A stretch of DNA of 44,791 nucleotides from an uncultured Blautia sp. (GTDB lineage Bacteria; Bacillota; Clostridia; Lachnospirales; Lachnospiraceae): the NCBI GenBank assembly GCA_900556555.1, contig USPF01000012.1, positions 1 through 44,791 of the forward strand, in the 5' to 3' direction. Below the pieces are notes generated by a model. It was not told where the DNA came from and searched no databases. It saw only the letters and a program-made list of their open reading frames with translations. Positions 24,168 through 32,765 of the stretch are shown here, in pieces. The position numbers were made by a program, and so were the translations under genes. Within the stretch, counting starts at the first letter, position 1, and every line of letters starts with the position of its first letter.

Positions 24168-26336
24168 ATGATTAAAATGTTTCACTATATGAAGGAGCGC
24201 TGGTATTATCTGGTTATGATCATTGCCCTTTTGTTTGTCCAGGCTTTTTGCGATTTGTCTTTGCCAGATTATACATCAAAAATCATCAACGTGGGTATCC
24301 AGCAGAAGGGTATAGAGGATGGTGTTGCAGAATCCATCCGGGAAGAGACCATGAATCATCTGCAGATTTTTCTGGACAAAGAGGATGAAAAAAAGGTTTT
24401 GGATTCCTATACAAAAAATGGTGAAGTTTATGAACTTCTGGAACTGACAGAGGAAGAACGGGCAGAATTAAATAGGATTCTCGGTGTTCCGGAGCTGATT
24501 GTTACAGGACTTTCCAAGGAAGATTCAAAAGAAGCAGGAGAGATTAAAACCCAGATGAATTTGCCGGAAAATGCAGATCTTTTTCAAGTATTTGCAGCCA
24601 TGCCGGATGAGCAATTCCAGGGGATGAAAGAGCAATTAGAAGAAGAACTGAAAAAAATGCCGGAATCCATTGTGACCCAGAGTGCGGTACTTTTCGTAGA
24701 GCAGGAATATGAGGCACAGGGAAAAGATATGGATCGGATGCAGATGGAATACATTTTATTCAGTGGACTGAAGATGCTTGGGCTGGCATTTCTTTGCATG
24801 GGAGCTGCAGTGATGGTGACCTTTTTATCTGCCAGAGTGGCAGCAGTTCTCGGAAGAAATTTGCGAAATAACATTTACCGGAAGGTCATTTCATTTTCAG
24901 GAAGTGAATTGAATCAGTTTTCTACTGCTTCTTTGATTACCAGAAGCACCAATGATGTACAGCAGGTTCAGATGTTGTTTACCATGTTATTCAGGATTGT
25001 TTTGTATGCACCGATTCTGGGACTTGGCGGTGTGTATAAAGTATTTCAGACAGATGCTTCCATGACATGGATTCTGGCTTTGGCCGTGATTGTGATTATG
25101 CTGTTTGTGGCACTGTTATTTAGGATTGCCATGCCAAAATTTACGAAGCTGCAGTTTCTGATTGATGAGCTGAATCTGGTGTCCAGAGAGATTTTAACAG
25201 GTGTTTCGGTTATCCGTGCATTCAGCAGAGAGAAACAGGAAGAGCAGCGGTTTGAGGATGCCAATGCAAAGCTTACCAGAACCAATTTATTTGTAAACCG
25301 GTGCATGACTTTTATGATGCCGGTGATGATGCTTCTTATGAATGGCGTTACGGTACTTATTGTCTGGAACGGTGCACATGCTGTTGACGATGGCTCTATG
25401 CAGGTGGGAAATATGATGGCATTTATGCAGTATGCAATGCAGATTATCATGGCATTCCTTATGATCACCATGATGTCTATTATGATCCCAAGAGCCAGTG
25501 TTGCTGCAAAACGTATCAATGAAGTGATGGATACAAAAATCAGTATTTGTGACAGAGAAAATACTCAGGATATCCAGCAGGATAAAAAAGGCCAGGTGGT
25601 CTTTGATCATGTGGGATTTGCTTATCCGGGTGCAGATGAAGGGACCCTTCATGATATCAGTTTTACTGCAAATCCAGGGGAGACAGTAGCCTTTATCGGA
25701 AGTACAGGAAGCGGAAAAAGTACGCTGGTGAACTTAATTCCAAGATTCTTTGATGTGACAAAAGGACAGATTTTGGTGGATGGAACAGATGTGAAAGATT
25801 TGAAACTGCATGATTTGCGAAGCCGTATTGGTTATGTGCCGCAGAAAGCAGTTCTGTTCTCTGGAACCATTGATTCCAACATCCGTTACGGAAGAGAAGA
25901 GGCCACAAAAGAAGAGGTGGAAAAAGCTGCTAAAATTGCCCAGGCTTGGGAGTTTATCCAGGAAAAAGAAGATGGTGTGCAGGAAGCAATTGCCCAGGGA
26001 GGAACCAATGTTTCAGGCGGACAAAAGCAGCGTCTTTCTATTGCAAGAGCAGTGGCAAAAAATCCTGAAATCTATATTTTTGATGACAGTTTTTCTGCCC
26101 TGGATTATAAGACGGATGTAGTTTTACGACGTGCTCTGAAGCAGGAGACAAAGAATGCCACTACCCTGATTGTTGCTCAGAGAATCAGTACAATTCTTCA
26201 TGCAGATAAAATTCTGGTTCTTGACGAAGGCCGTGTGGTAGGGCAGGGTACGCATCAGGAGCTTTTAAAATCCTGTGAAGTGTATCGTCAGATTGCCATG
26301 TCACAGTTGTCAGAGGAGGAATTAGCCAATGAGTAA
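24168..26336 (+). CDS. ABC exporter half-transporter 1 (degenerate ATP site, large loop)
   Basis: A 722-residue membrane-ATPase fusion. TM1 covers about residues 12-32 and TM2 about 195-222; between them lies an unusually long charged segment (about 42-192), probably outside the cell. The ATPase domain has Walker A GSTGSGKST (511-519), Q-loop PQKAVLFSGTI, signature VSGGQKQRL and Walker B IYIFDDSFSALD. The catalytic Glu is replaced by Asp640, the mark of the non-hydrolysing site in heterodimeric exporters such as TM287/288 and BmrCD. It overlaps the next gene by eight bases. It should pair with that protein to export drugs or lipophilic compounds. Confidence 0.93.
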   Translation: MIKMFHYMKERWYYLVMIIALLFVQAFCDLSLPDYTSKIINVGIQQKGIEDGVAESIREETMNHLQIFLDKEDEKKVLDSYTKNGEVYELLELTEEERAELNRILGVPELIVTGLSKEDSKEAGEIKTQMNLPENADLFQVFAAMPDEQFQGMKEQLEEELKKMPESIVTQSAVLFVEQEYEAQGKDMDRMQMEYILFSGLKMLGLAFLCMGAAVMVTFLSARVAAVLGRNLRNNIYRKVISFSGSELNQFSTASLITRSTNDVQQVQMLFTMLFRIVLYAPILGLGGVYKVFQTDASMTWILALAVIVIMLFVALLFRIAMPKFTKLQFLIDELNLVSREILTGVSVIRAFSREKQEEQRFEDANAKLTRTNLFVNRCMTFMMPVMMLLMNGVTVLIVWNGAHAVDDGSMQVGNMMAFMQYAMQIIMAFLMITMMSIMIPRASVAAKRINEVMDTKISICDRENTQDIQQDKKGQVVFDHVGFAYPGADEGTLHDISFTANPGETVAFIGSTGSGKSTLVNLIPRFFDVTKGQILVDGTDVKDLKLHDLRSRIGYVPQKAVLFSGTIDSNIRYGREEATKEEVEKAAKIAQAWEFIQEKEDGVQEAIAQGGTNVSGGQKQRLSIARAVAKNPEIYIFDDSFSALDYKTDVVLRRALKQETKNATTLIVAQRISTILHADKILVLDEGRVVGQGTHQELLKSCEVYRQIAMSQLSEEELANE

Positions 26337-28164
26337 AGGAAGACCAAGAGGCCCCATGGGCCACGGACACGGTATGTCAGGAGAAAAGGCAAAAGACTTT
26401 AAATCAGCTATGAAACGTCTGTTTCAATATATGAAAAAATATCGGATACAGCTTGGAATTATGATTGTTTTTGCAGTGGGAAGTACTATATTTAGCATTG
26501 TAGGACCTAAGATACTGGGAAAGGCTACCACAGAGCTTTTCGATGGGCTGATGTCCAAAATCAGTGGTGGAAAAGGGATTGATTTTGGAAAAATCGGTGC
26601 AATTCTTTTATGGACTCTGGGGCTGTATCTGGTCAGTGCAGCGTTTTCATTTATACAGGGCTGGATTATGACAGGAATCTCAAACCAGGTGACTTATAAT
26701 CTGCGAAAAGATATTTCAGGAAAGATTAACCGTCTGCCAATGAAGTATTTTGAGAGCAGAACCCACGGGGAAATTCTGTCACGCATCACCAATGATGTAG
26801 ATACGCTGCAGATGAGTATTAATCAGAGTTTTACCCAGTTCATTACTTCTGTGACCATGCTGATCGGTGTGTTTGTTATGATGCTTTCCATCAATGTATG
26901 GATGACTTTAGCAGCACTGCTGATTCTTCCTGTGTCCATGACTATTATCTCAAAAGTGATGAAACGATCCCAGAAATATTTTCAGGCACAGCAGAAATAT
27001 CTGGGAGATGTGAATGGACAGATAGAAGAAATCTACAGTGGACAGCAGGTGGTGAAAGCATTTAACAAAGAGGAAGATGTAATCAGAAACTTTGAGGAAA
27101 CCAATGAAAAATTATATACTTCTGCATGGCGTTCCCAGTTTTTCTCTGGAATGATGATGCCGATTATGCAGTTTGTAGGAAACCTTGGATATGTGATGGT
27201 GGCACTCTTAGGGGGAGTCATGGTTATCAAAGGGAAAGTCATGGTGGGAGACATCCAGGCATTTTTCCAGTACATTAGAAACTTTACACAGCCAATCCAG
27301 CAGATTGCTCAGGTAACAAACCTTCTTCAGTCGTCTGCCGCAGCCGCAGAGCGAGTATTTGAATTCCTGGATGAAGAGGAAGAAGATCAGACAGTGGAAC
27401 ATCCGGCAGATATCCAGAACATTCAGGGAAATGTGGAAGCACGCCATGTTGCCTTTGGTTATCAGCCGGATCATCTGATCATTCATGATTTCAGCGGCTA
27501 TGTAAAAGCAGGACAGAAGGTGGCAATCGTGGGTCCTACAGGAGCAGGAAAGACCACTATGATCAAACTTTTGATGCGGTTCTATGATGTGAATTCCGGT
27601 GAGATTCTTATAGATGGACATAATGTAAAAGAGTTTAACAGAAGCCAGCTTAGAGAACTGTTTGGAATGGTTCTTCAGGATACCTGGCTGTTCCATGGAA
27701 CAATCATGGAAAACATCCGTTACGGCAGACTGGATGCCACAGATGAGGAAGTGATCGCAGCGGCAAAAGCAGCACATGCACATCATTTCATCATGTCTCA
27801 GCCAGGTGGATATCAGATGATGTTAAACGAGGAAACCAGCAATATTTCTCAGGGACAGAAGCAGCTTTTAACCATTGCCAGGGCTATTTTGGCAAACAAT
27901 AAAATCCTGATCTTGGATGAAGCAACCTCTTCTGTGGATACCAGAACAGAGGAAAGGATTCAGGCTGCTATGGACAATCTTATGCGGGGCAGAACCAGTT
28001 TCGTCATTGCTCACAGGCTTTCAACCATCCGTGACGCAGACTTGATTCTGGTTATGAAAGACGGAGATATTATTGAACAGGGAACTCACGATTCCCTTCT
28101 GGCAGAAGGCGGTTTCTACGCCAATCTGTATAACAGCCAGTTTGAGAAAGCAGAAGTAATTTAA
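26329..28164 (+). CDS. ABC exporter half-transporter 2 (canonical Walker B)
   Basis: A 611-residue membrane-ATPase fusion with six membrane segments (about residues 40-330) and an ATPase domain: Walker A GPTGAGKTT (402-410), Q-loop LQDTWLFHGTI, signature ISQGQKQLL, Walker B ILILDEATSSVD with catalytic Glu531 and the H-loop IAHRLSTI. The N-terminus is a Gly/His-rich extension (RGPMGHGHGM). The signature has SQGQ instead of SGGQ, so the composite site formed with Asp640 of the partner is doubly degenerate while the other site is intact. Stop and start overlap (ATGAGTAA) couples its translation to the first subunit. Confidence 0.94.
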   Translation: MSKGRPRGPMGHGHGMSGEKAKDFKSAMKRLFQYMKKYRIQLGIMIVFAVGSTIFSIVGPKILGKATTELFDGLMSKISGGKGIDFGKIGAILLWTLGLYLVSAAFSFIQGWIMTGISNQVTYNLRKDISGKINRLPMKYFESRTHGEILSRITNDVDTLQMSINQSFTQFITSVTMLIGVFVMMLSINVWMTLAALLILPVSMTIISKVMKRSQKYFQAQQKYLGDVNGQIEEIYSGQQVVKAFNKEEDVIRNFEETNEKLYTSAWRSQFFSGMMMPIMQFVGNLGYVMVALLGGVMVIKGKVMVGDIQAFFQYIRNFTQPIQQIAQVTNLLQSSAAAAERVFEFLDEEEEDQTVEHPADIQNIQGNVEARHVAFGYQPDHLIIHDFSGYVKAGQKVAIVGPTGAGKTTMIKLLMRFYDVNSGEILIDGHNVKEFNRSQLRELFGMVLQDTWLFHGTIMENIRYGRLDATDEEVIAAAKAAHAHHFIMSQPGGYQMMLNEETSNISQGQKQLLTIARAILANNKILILDEATSSVDTRTEERIQAAMDNLMRGRTSFVIAHRLSTIRDADLILVMKDGDIIEQGTHDSLLAEGGFYANLYNSQFEKAEVI

Positions 28165-28171
28165 GAAAGAG

Positions 28172-28216
28172 ACAGTCAGTCATGGGCAGTGTGAACGCTG
28201 TATGGCTGGCTGTTTT
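28172..28216 (+). terminator. Terminator of the exporter operon
   Basis: An imperfect stem joins CAGTCAGTCATGGGCAG and CGCTGTATGGCTGGCTG, followed by TTTT. Confidence 0.75.
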
Positions 28217-28219
28217 AGG

Positions 28220-28248
28220 TTGTGGGGAAGAGGGGGAGGGTGTATAAT
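28220..28248 (+). promoter_or_regulatory. Promoter of the EamA gene
   Basis: TTGTGG (28220-28225), 17 bases, then consensus TATAAT (28243-28248). Confidence 0.6.
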
Positions 28249-28293
28249 GAGATGAAAGAGTTTGCATATGAGCAGAAAGAAGGGTGAGGTTAC

Positions 28294-28707
28294 ATGTGGT
28301 TTTTCTTTGCAATCCTTTCAGCAGTGTTTGCAGCACTTACATCAATTCTGGCAAAAGTCGGGATTGATGGCGTGAATTCCAATCTTGCCACAGCAATCAG
28401 AACAACCGTAGTTCTTGTGATGGCGTGGGGAATGGTTTTCTTAGTTCATGCACAGAAAGGAATTTCACAGATCAGCAGCAAAAGCTGGCTTTTCTTAATC
28501 CTGTCAGGTTTGGCAACCGGCGCATCCTGGCTGTGTTATTACAAAGCCTTACAGATTGGAGAGGCATCAAAAGTAGTACCGGTAGATAAATTGTCTGTGG
28601 TAATTACGTTAGTTCTTGCATTTGTGTTTCTCCATGAACAGTTTACATGGAAGTCCCTGGCTGGGTGTATTTTAATCGGAGCAGGGACATTAATTATGGT
28701 GATATAG
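28294..28707 (+). CDS. Short EamA/DMT-family membrane protein
   Basis: A 137-residue protein with about five hydrophobic segments, equal to one EamA domain instead of the usual two. It contains [20 protein letters not shown] at the N-terminus, and [20 protein letters not shown] and [17 protein letters not shown] later, which are EamA hallmarks. Single-domain forms probably act as dimers, like small multidrug resistance proteins. The substrate is unknown. The start is preceded by AGGGTGAGG. It is followed closely by the DUF1653 gene. Confidence 0.9.
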   Translation: MWFFFAILSAVFAALTSILAKVGIDGVNSNLATAIRTTVVLVMAWGMVFLVHAQKGISQISSKSWLFLILSGLATGASWLCYYKALQIGEASKVVPVDKLSVVITLVLAFVFLHEQFTWKSLAGCILIGAGTLIMVI

Positions 28708-28717
28708 GGAGAATGTT

Positions 28718-29167
28718 ATGGGAAAAATCAGAATCATAAAGAAGAATGATGAATACACATCAGAATACGAAATAGGTGATATTTTTGAGACTACAGGCAC
28801 CTGGTATGGCGGTGTCCATATTTTAGGGAAAACAGGTGTTCCAGTGTCCTTGGATAAGGAGGAATACCTGGAACTGGACACGGAACCGGAAGCACCGGAG
28901 CCAGAGATTCCTGCCAGAGATATTCAGGTGGGAGATATTGTACAGCACTTTAAAAGAGAGTGGGTTTCCGACAAAACTTCGGAATATCTCTATAAGGTTC
29001 TGGCTTTCGCACAGCATACGGAAACAGGAGAACGCCTTGTGATTTATCAGGCATTGTATGCACCATTTAAAATCTGTGCAAGACCATTGGAGATGTTTAT
29101 GAGTGAAGTAGACCGGGATAAATATCCGGATGTGAGTCAGAAATACCGCTTTGAAAAAGCCAGGTAG
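28718..29167 (+). CDS. DUF1653-domain protein
   Basis: A 149-residue soluble protein. Residues about 70-145 match DUF1653 ([12 protein letters not shown], then [20 protein letters not shown] and [14 protein letters not shown]), a small beta-rich domain of unknown function. The first 60 residues form another small beta-rich region with acidic, proline-rich linker [11 protein letters not shown]. It starts ten bases after the EamA gene and is probably co-transcribed. I can name no activity. Confidence 0.85.
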   Translation: MGKIRIIKKNDEYTSEYEIGDIFETTGTWYGGVHILGKTGVPVSLDKEEYLELDTEPEAPEPEIPARDIQVGDIVQHFKREWVSDKTSEYLYKVLAFAQHTETGERLVIYQALYAPFKICARPLEMFMSEVDRDKYPDVSQKYRFEKAR

Positions 29168-29176
29168 GAGTGTAAG

Positions 29177-29305
29177 ATGGAAGATATTGAAATTTATAAA
29201 GCAAAACCAGGTGATGAAAAGATTCTTGCATACATACAGGCGGAGTCATGGAAAGCCGCTTTTGCTGAGATTATGTATTTGAAAAATTTAGTGACAGATT
29301 CATAA
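29177..29305 (+). pseudogene. Truncated GNAT acetyltransferase
   Basis: A 42-codon frame begins EIYKAKPGDEKILAYIQAES and continues WKAAFAEI, which is how GNAT N-acetyltransferases begin (beta1, alpha1 and the substrate-side helix). It then stops after VTDS. The acetyl-CoA-binding part, well over 100 residues, is missing. A ribosome binding site (GGAGTGTAAG) still precedes it, and it lies nine bases after the DUF1653 gene. It is a gene remnant. Confidence 0.7.
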
Positions 29306-29323
29306 CTGTTAAGGAGGCTGTAT

Positions 29324-29992
29324 ATGATAAAAGCAGTGATTTTTGATATGTATGAGACTTTAATTACTCATTATGAATGTCCTCTTTATTTTAGTGCAGA
29401 AATGGCAGAAGATGCAGGAATTCCAGCAGAAAAATTTCAGGAATTATGGAGAACTACTGCTACGGACAGAACCATAGGGAAATTGTCATTTGAAGAAATT
29501 ATTGAGAGAATTTTGCAAGAAAACAACACGTATTCGGAAGAAAGGTTTCAGACCATCGTGGATAAACGAATTTGGACAAAAGAAGAAACTTTCAGGCATT
29601 TGCATGAGGAAATCATACCTATGCTGGAGAAACTGAAAGAAAAAGGGATTTTGATAGGATTAATCAGCAATTGCTTTTCAGAAGAGGCAGAGGTGATCAA
29701 AAAAAGCATACTATATCCATATTTTAATGCATCTTGCCTGTCTTACGAAGAAGGACTGCAAAAACCAGATTCTGCAATTTTCCAACGCTGTATGGAGCGG
29801 TTGCATGTTGAAGCAGAGGAATGTCTGTATGTGGGTGACGGCGGAAGTGGTGAGCTAGAAGCAGCACAAAAAATTGGTATGAAAGCAGTCCAGGCAGTTT
29901 GGTATTTAAAGGCTCATCCTATTCAAAGGTCGAAAAGAAAAGAAGATTTTGAACAGATTGAGAGTCCTGTGAACCTTTTAGCGCTAGTTTAG
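29324..29992 (+). CDS. HAD-family hydrolase
   Basis: A 222-residue haloacid-dehalogenase-like hydrolase with a helical cap. Motif I is FDMYETL with the nucleophile Asp8; the acid/base position two residues later is Tyr instead of Asp, as in haloacid dehalogenases. Motif II is LISNCFSEE, motif III has Lys in GLQKPDSAIF, and motif IV is YVGDGGSGELEAA. The substrate is unknown; without the second Asp, a phosphatase role is less certain. The ATG follows AAGGAGG. It is a separate small gene in an accessory stretch. Confidence 0.88.
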   Translation: MIKAVIFDMYETLITHYECPLYFSAEMAEDAGIPAEKFQELWRTTATDRTIGKLSFEEIIERILQENNTYSEERFQTIVDKRIWTKEETFRHLHEEIIPMLEKLKEKGILIGLISNCFSEEAEVIKKSILYPYFNASCLSYEEGLQKPDSAIFQRCMERLHVEAEECLYVGDGGSGELEAAQKIGMKAVQAVWYLKAHPIQRSKRKEDFEQIESPVNLLALV

Positions 29993-30030
29993 TATTGGCA
30001 CTCCACTACCTGGTGGGGTGCCAATATGTT
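29993..30030. terminator. Terminator-like hairpin
   Basis: TATTGGCACTCC (29993-30004) pairs with GGGGTGCCAATA (30015-30026), 12 positions with one wobble, followed by a weak T-rich stretch. It lies between the HAD gene and the convergent nuclease remnant. Confidence 0.7.
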
Positions 30031-30476
30031 TAAAGTTTTTCGTATTGCTCGATGTATTGTTCTGCTTCTTCCATAGAAAGAGAAAATCCATTGGTTAATC
30101 TTTCCAGAAGCTGCTCTTTAGGGAGTTGTAGTTCTGCATAGGTGCGGATTATCTCACGTATGCCAGTCTGAATCCCGGTTTGTATGCCAGTTTGAATCCC
30201 AGTTTGGATTCCATCCTGTACTCCGGCCGTATGTCCCTTTTTCCAGGAATCTTCTTTTAAGAATTCCCGGAATTCATTTTCATCATATTCTGTTAAAATC
30301 ATATCTATCACCTCGGCCCTGTTTTTACGCAATATTTCAGACAGGATACCTTTTGAAATGTATTCATTAATTATAGAATCAGTATAACAGATTAAAAAGA
30401 AAACACAAGGACAAATTTCTTGTGTGAAAGGACAAAATTCAGTATAATAGCTATAAAAAACCATACGATTTTGCAA
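30030..30476 (-). pseudogene. C-terminal remnant of a Rpn/PD-(D/E)XK transposase-like protein
   Basis: The 148-codon frame is convincing only from about residue 34 on: NEYISKGILSEILRKNRAEV, ILTEYDENEFREFLKEDSW, then a GIQTGIQT run and PKEQLLERLTNGFSLS. This is how the long Rpn/PDDEXK transposase-like proteins of Clostridia end. The nuclease domain, about 200 residues with the D-E-K site, is missing, and the first 33 residues (MQNRMVFYSYYTEF and on) do not look like protein of that family. It is probably a truncated relic, although the tail could still be made from an internal start. Confidence 0.65.
30156..30220 (-). repeat. Tandem 12-nt repeat encoding GIQT
   Basis: Four to five copies of a 12-base unit (on this strand close to CTGGGATTCAAA) encode GIQTGIQTGIQTGIQTGI in the nuclease remnant. 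Such runs near the C-terminus are a common variable feature of Rpn-type proteins and can change length by slippage without changing frame. Confidence 0.8.
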
Positions 30477-30568
30477 CTTTAGAAATTTTTTAGAAAAAGC
30501 AAAGGATAATCTTTCGTTTCACTTGTTATCCTGGCTTTATGCATTCAGGAAAGTTTAGAGGAATTCCA

Positions 30569-31282
30569 ATGAGCGCACCGTTTATCAGGGGATTTTCCAT
30601 TGATTGGAGTAAAATCAGTCCCTATAGTTATTTGAGAGCAATAGAAGCCTTGCAAGGAGTAAATAGTCTGGAATTTACCAGTCCAATTACCTTTTTCGTG
30701 GGGGAAAACGGAACCGGTAAATCGACCTTGTTAGAGGCACTTGCTATTGCAACAGGATTTAATCCGGAAGGAGGTACAAAAAACTATCGTTTTTCTACCT
30801 TTGATTCTCATTCTGAATTAAATGAAGCCATCCGGCTGGTACGGAGTTATCAAAAAGCAGGCTGGGGATATTTTTTAAGAGCAGAGAGTTTTTATAATGT
30901 GGCAACCAAGGAGATGGATTATGCAGACTTTGAACATCCGTCAAAAAGATATCATGAAAAATCCCATGGGGAAAGTTTCCTGGAAATCGCACAGGAGCAA
31001 TTCCGGCCACATGGATTATATCTGTTGGACGAGCCGGAAGCAGCACTGTCACCTCAGAGACAATTAACGCTGCTTATGGATATCCATGAGTGTGTAAAAG
31101 AAGGCTCTCAATTTATTATTGTGACGCATTCTCCGATTTTACTGGGAATGCCGGGAGCTGGAATTCTGACTTTTGATGAAGGCAGGCTGCATACATGTGC
31201 ATACGAGGATACCAGCAGTTATCAGGTGATGGAACTATATATCAATAACCGGAAACAGCTTCTGAAAAAACTGCTGGAATAG
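30569..31282 (+). CDS. AAA-type (ABC-like) ATPase
   Basis: A 237-residue stand-alone ATPase. Walker A is FFVGENGTGKSTLLEALA, Walker B LYLLDEPEAALSP with catalytic Glu, and the H-loop VTHSPILL. The region between is short, and the signature-like element is around SHGESFLEI (SxGE type). This matches the predicted ATPases of the AAA_21/AAA_23 type often found alone in Firmicutes. The start at 30569 has AGAGGA eight bases upstream; an ATG at 30539 does not. Its role and partner are unknown; VanZ follows by 19 bases. Confidence 0.87.
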   Translation: MSAPFIRGFSIDWSKISPYSYLRAIEALQGVNSLEFTSPITFFVGENGTGKSTLLEALAIATGFNPEGGTKNYRFSTFDSHSELNEAIRLVRSYQKAGWGYFLRAESFYNVATKEMDYADFEHPSKRYHEKSHGESFLEIAQEQFRPHGLYLLDEPEAALSPQRQLTLLMDIHECVKEGSQFIIVTHSPILLGMPGAGILTFDEGRLHTCAYEDTSSYQVMELYINNRKQLLKKLLE

Positions 31283-31301
31283 GAAGAGAGGAGCAGATTT
31301 T

Positions 31302-31928
31302 ATGGAAGAATTACTTTTTTACGGATATGAATTTTTGACAGGATTTATCCCATTTCTTGTATTGTTTTTGGCATTGAAATATTCGCATAAGAAGAAACAG
31401 TTGCGACTTGGAAGAAGTTATGATGTATGGATTTTTTTCTTTGCCTTGTATATGATCGGAGTGTATCATGTTACAGGAGCAGGAACTTTTTATGATGGAC
31501 TGCTATATGGCTTGGAATTTCGGCAGGATCAGATAAATTATCTGTTGTTTTCTGGTGAGATTGCTGTGATTCCTTATCTGCTGAATATTGTCATGTTTCT
31601 TCCGCTAGGGTTCCTTGTACCGCTCATATGGAAACAGATGGCGAATCTTGTCCGTATATTGGAGCTTGGCCTGGGATTTTCCCTTTTTATCGAAATCAGC
31701 CAGTTATTGAATATCAGGAGTACAGATATTGATGATTTGTTGATGAATACCTTAGGGGCATTATTAGGCTATCTTTTGTACCGGATATGGACAAAGTGGA
31801 CAGGTGGAAAAACACAGGTAGTTCAGACACCATTTGTAGAATTGCCGTTCTATATGGCGGTTGTATTCGCTGGGAGATTTTTCTTTTTCAATGAGCAGGG
31901 ATTTGCAAAACTGGTTTATGGATTTTAA
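31302..31928 (+). CDS. VanZ-family membrane protein
   Basis: A 208-residue membrane protein with five to six hydrophobic segments. The VanZ signature is clear: NIVMFLPLGFLVPL, then LFIEISQLL and TDIDDLLMNTLGALLGYLLY. VanZ-like proteins can raise resistance to lipoglycopeptides, though most genomic copies have no known function. It is not near any vanA-type cluster. AGAGGAG precedes the start. It probably shares a transcript with the preceding ATPase and following phosphorylase. Confidence 0.92.
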   Translation: MEELLFYGYEFLTGFIPFLVLFLALKYSHKKKQLRLGRSYDVWIFFFALYMIGVYHVTGAGTFYDGLLYGLEFRQDQINYLLFSGEIAVIPYLLNIVMFLPLGFLVPLIWKQMANLVRILELGLGFSLFIEISQLLNIRSTDIDDLLMNTLGALLGYLLYRIWTKWTGGKTQVVQTPFVELPFYMAVVFAGRFFFFNEQGFAKLVYGF

Positions 31929-31969
31929 GATTTCTTGTTTAATCTGTATCAGATAATAAGGAGGATTAT

Positions 31970-32743
31970 ATGGCATTTAGAGAGAATAAGATACCGATTT
32001 TAGAGTATGATGACAGTCCGTCTGCGGTTGTAATGCCTACGCATGAGAACCTGGATATTCAACTTCCTAAAAAGGCGGTGTTTGCTTTTTTAGGAGATGT
32101 TATTGAACAATATGCCAGTGCAGTAAACGCAGAAAAAACAGCAGAATTTGTCTCCATTACAAAGAAATATCCAGTTTATACTATAGACTACAAAGGAGAG
32201 AAAATTTGTTTCTGCCAGGCACCGGTAGGGGCAGCAGCTTCCACGCAAATTTTAGACTGGCTCATCGGATACGGAGTAGAAACGGTCATATCAGCAGGCT
32301 CCTGTGGTGTTCTGCAAAAGCTGGAGGAAAATGTATTTCTGGTTCCCAGGAGGGCATTGAGAGACGAAGGTACTTCTTATCATTACTTGCCGCCCTCCAG
32401 ATACATAGACTTGGATTTACAGGTATTGCATTCTATTGAGAGAACATTTAAGAAATGGAACATCCCGTATCTGGAGTGCATGACCTGGACTACAGACGGA
32501 TTTTACAGAGAAACCAAGGAAAAAGTTGCACACAGGAGGCAGGAAGGCTGTATGACAGTGGAGATGGAATGTGCAGCTTTAGCAGCATGTGCCAGATTTC
32601 GGAATATTGCCTTTGGACAGATTTTATTTACGGCAGATACACTGGCAGATATGGATGCCTATAAGGAAAGAAACTGGGGAGGAGAATCCCTGGAAAAAGC
32701 CCTGCATCTTTGTTTTGATATTGCACATGAGCTTTCTCTTTGA
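31970..32743 (+). CDS. Nucleoside phosphorylase
   Basis: A 257-residue enzyme of the PNP/UDP phosphorylase family (NP-I), which splits a nucleoside with phosphate into a base and ribose-1-phosphate. QAPVGAAASTQILDWLIGYG and VETVISAGSCGVLQ form the phosphate and base-binding core, and VEMECAALAACARF carries the ribose-binding Met-Glu. An 80-residue N-terminal part is longer than in DeoD. Substrate preference (uridine, purine) cannot be fixed from the motifs. It ends 22 bases before the convergent transglutaminase gene, with no clear terminator between. Confidence 0.9.
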   Translation: MAFRENKIPILEYDDSPSAVVMPTHENLDIQLPKKAVFAFLGDVIEQYASAVNAEKTAEFVSITKKYPVYTIDYKGEKICFCQAPVGAAASTQILDWLIGYGVETVISAGSCGVLQKLEENVFLVPRRALRDEGTSYHYLPPSRYIDLDLQVLHSIERTFKKWNIPYLECMTWTTDGFYRETKEKVAHRRQEGCMTVEMECAALAACARFRNIAFGQILFTADTLADMDAYKERNWGGESLEKALHLCFDIAHELSL

Positions 32744-32765
32744 AAGGAAAAACAGAGGGATTCTC

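Noticed and set aside
30156..30220. CRISPR-like repeat array
   Set aside because: Units are 12 bases, contiguous, without spacers, and encode GIQT in frame; it is an intragenic tandem repeat.
31302..31928. Vancomycin-resistance locus from the VanZ gene
   Set aside because: No vanH/A/X or other resistance genes are present; lone VanZ-domain proteins are common in Firmicutes.
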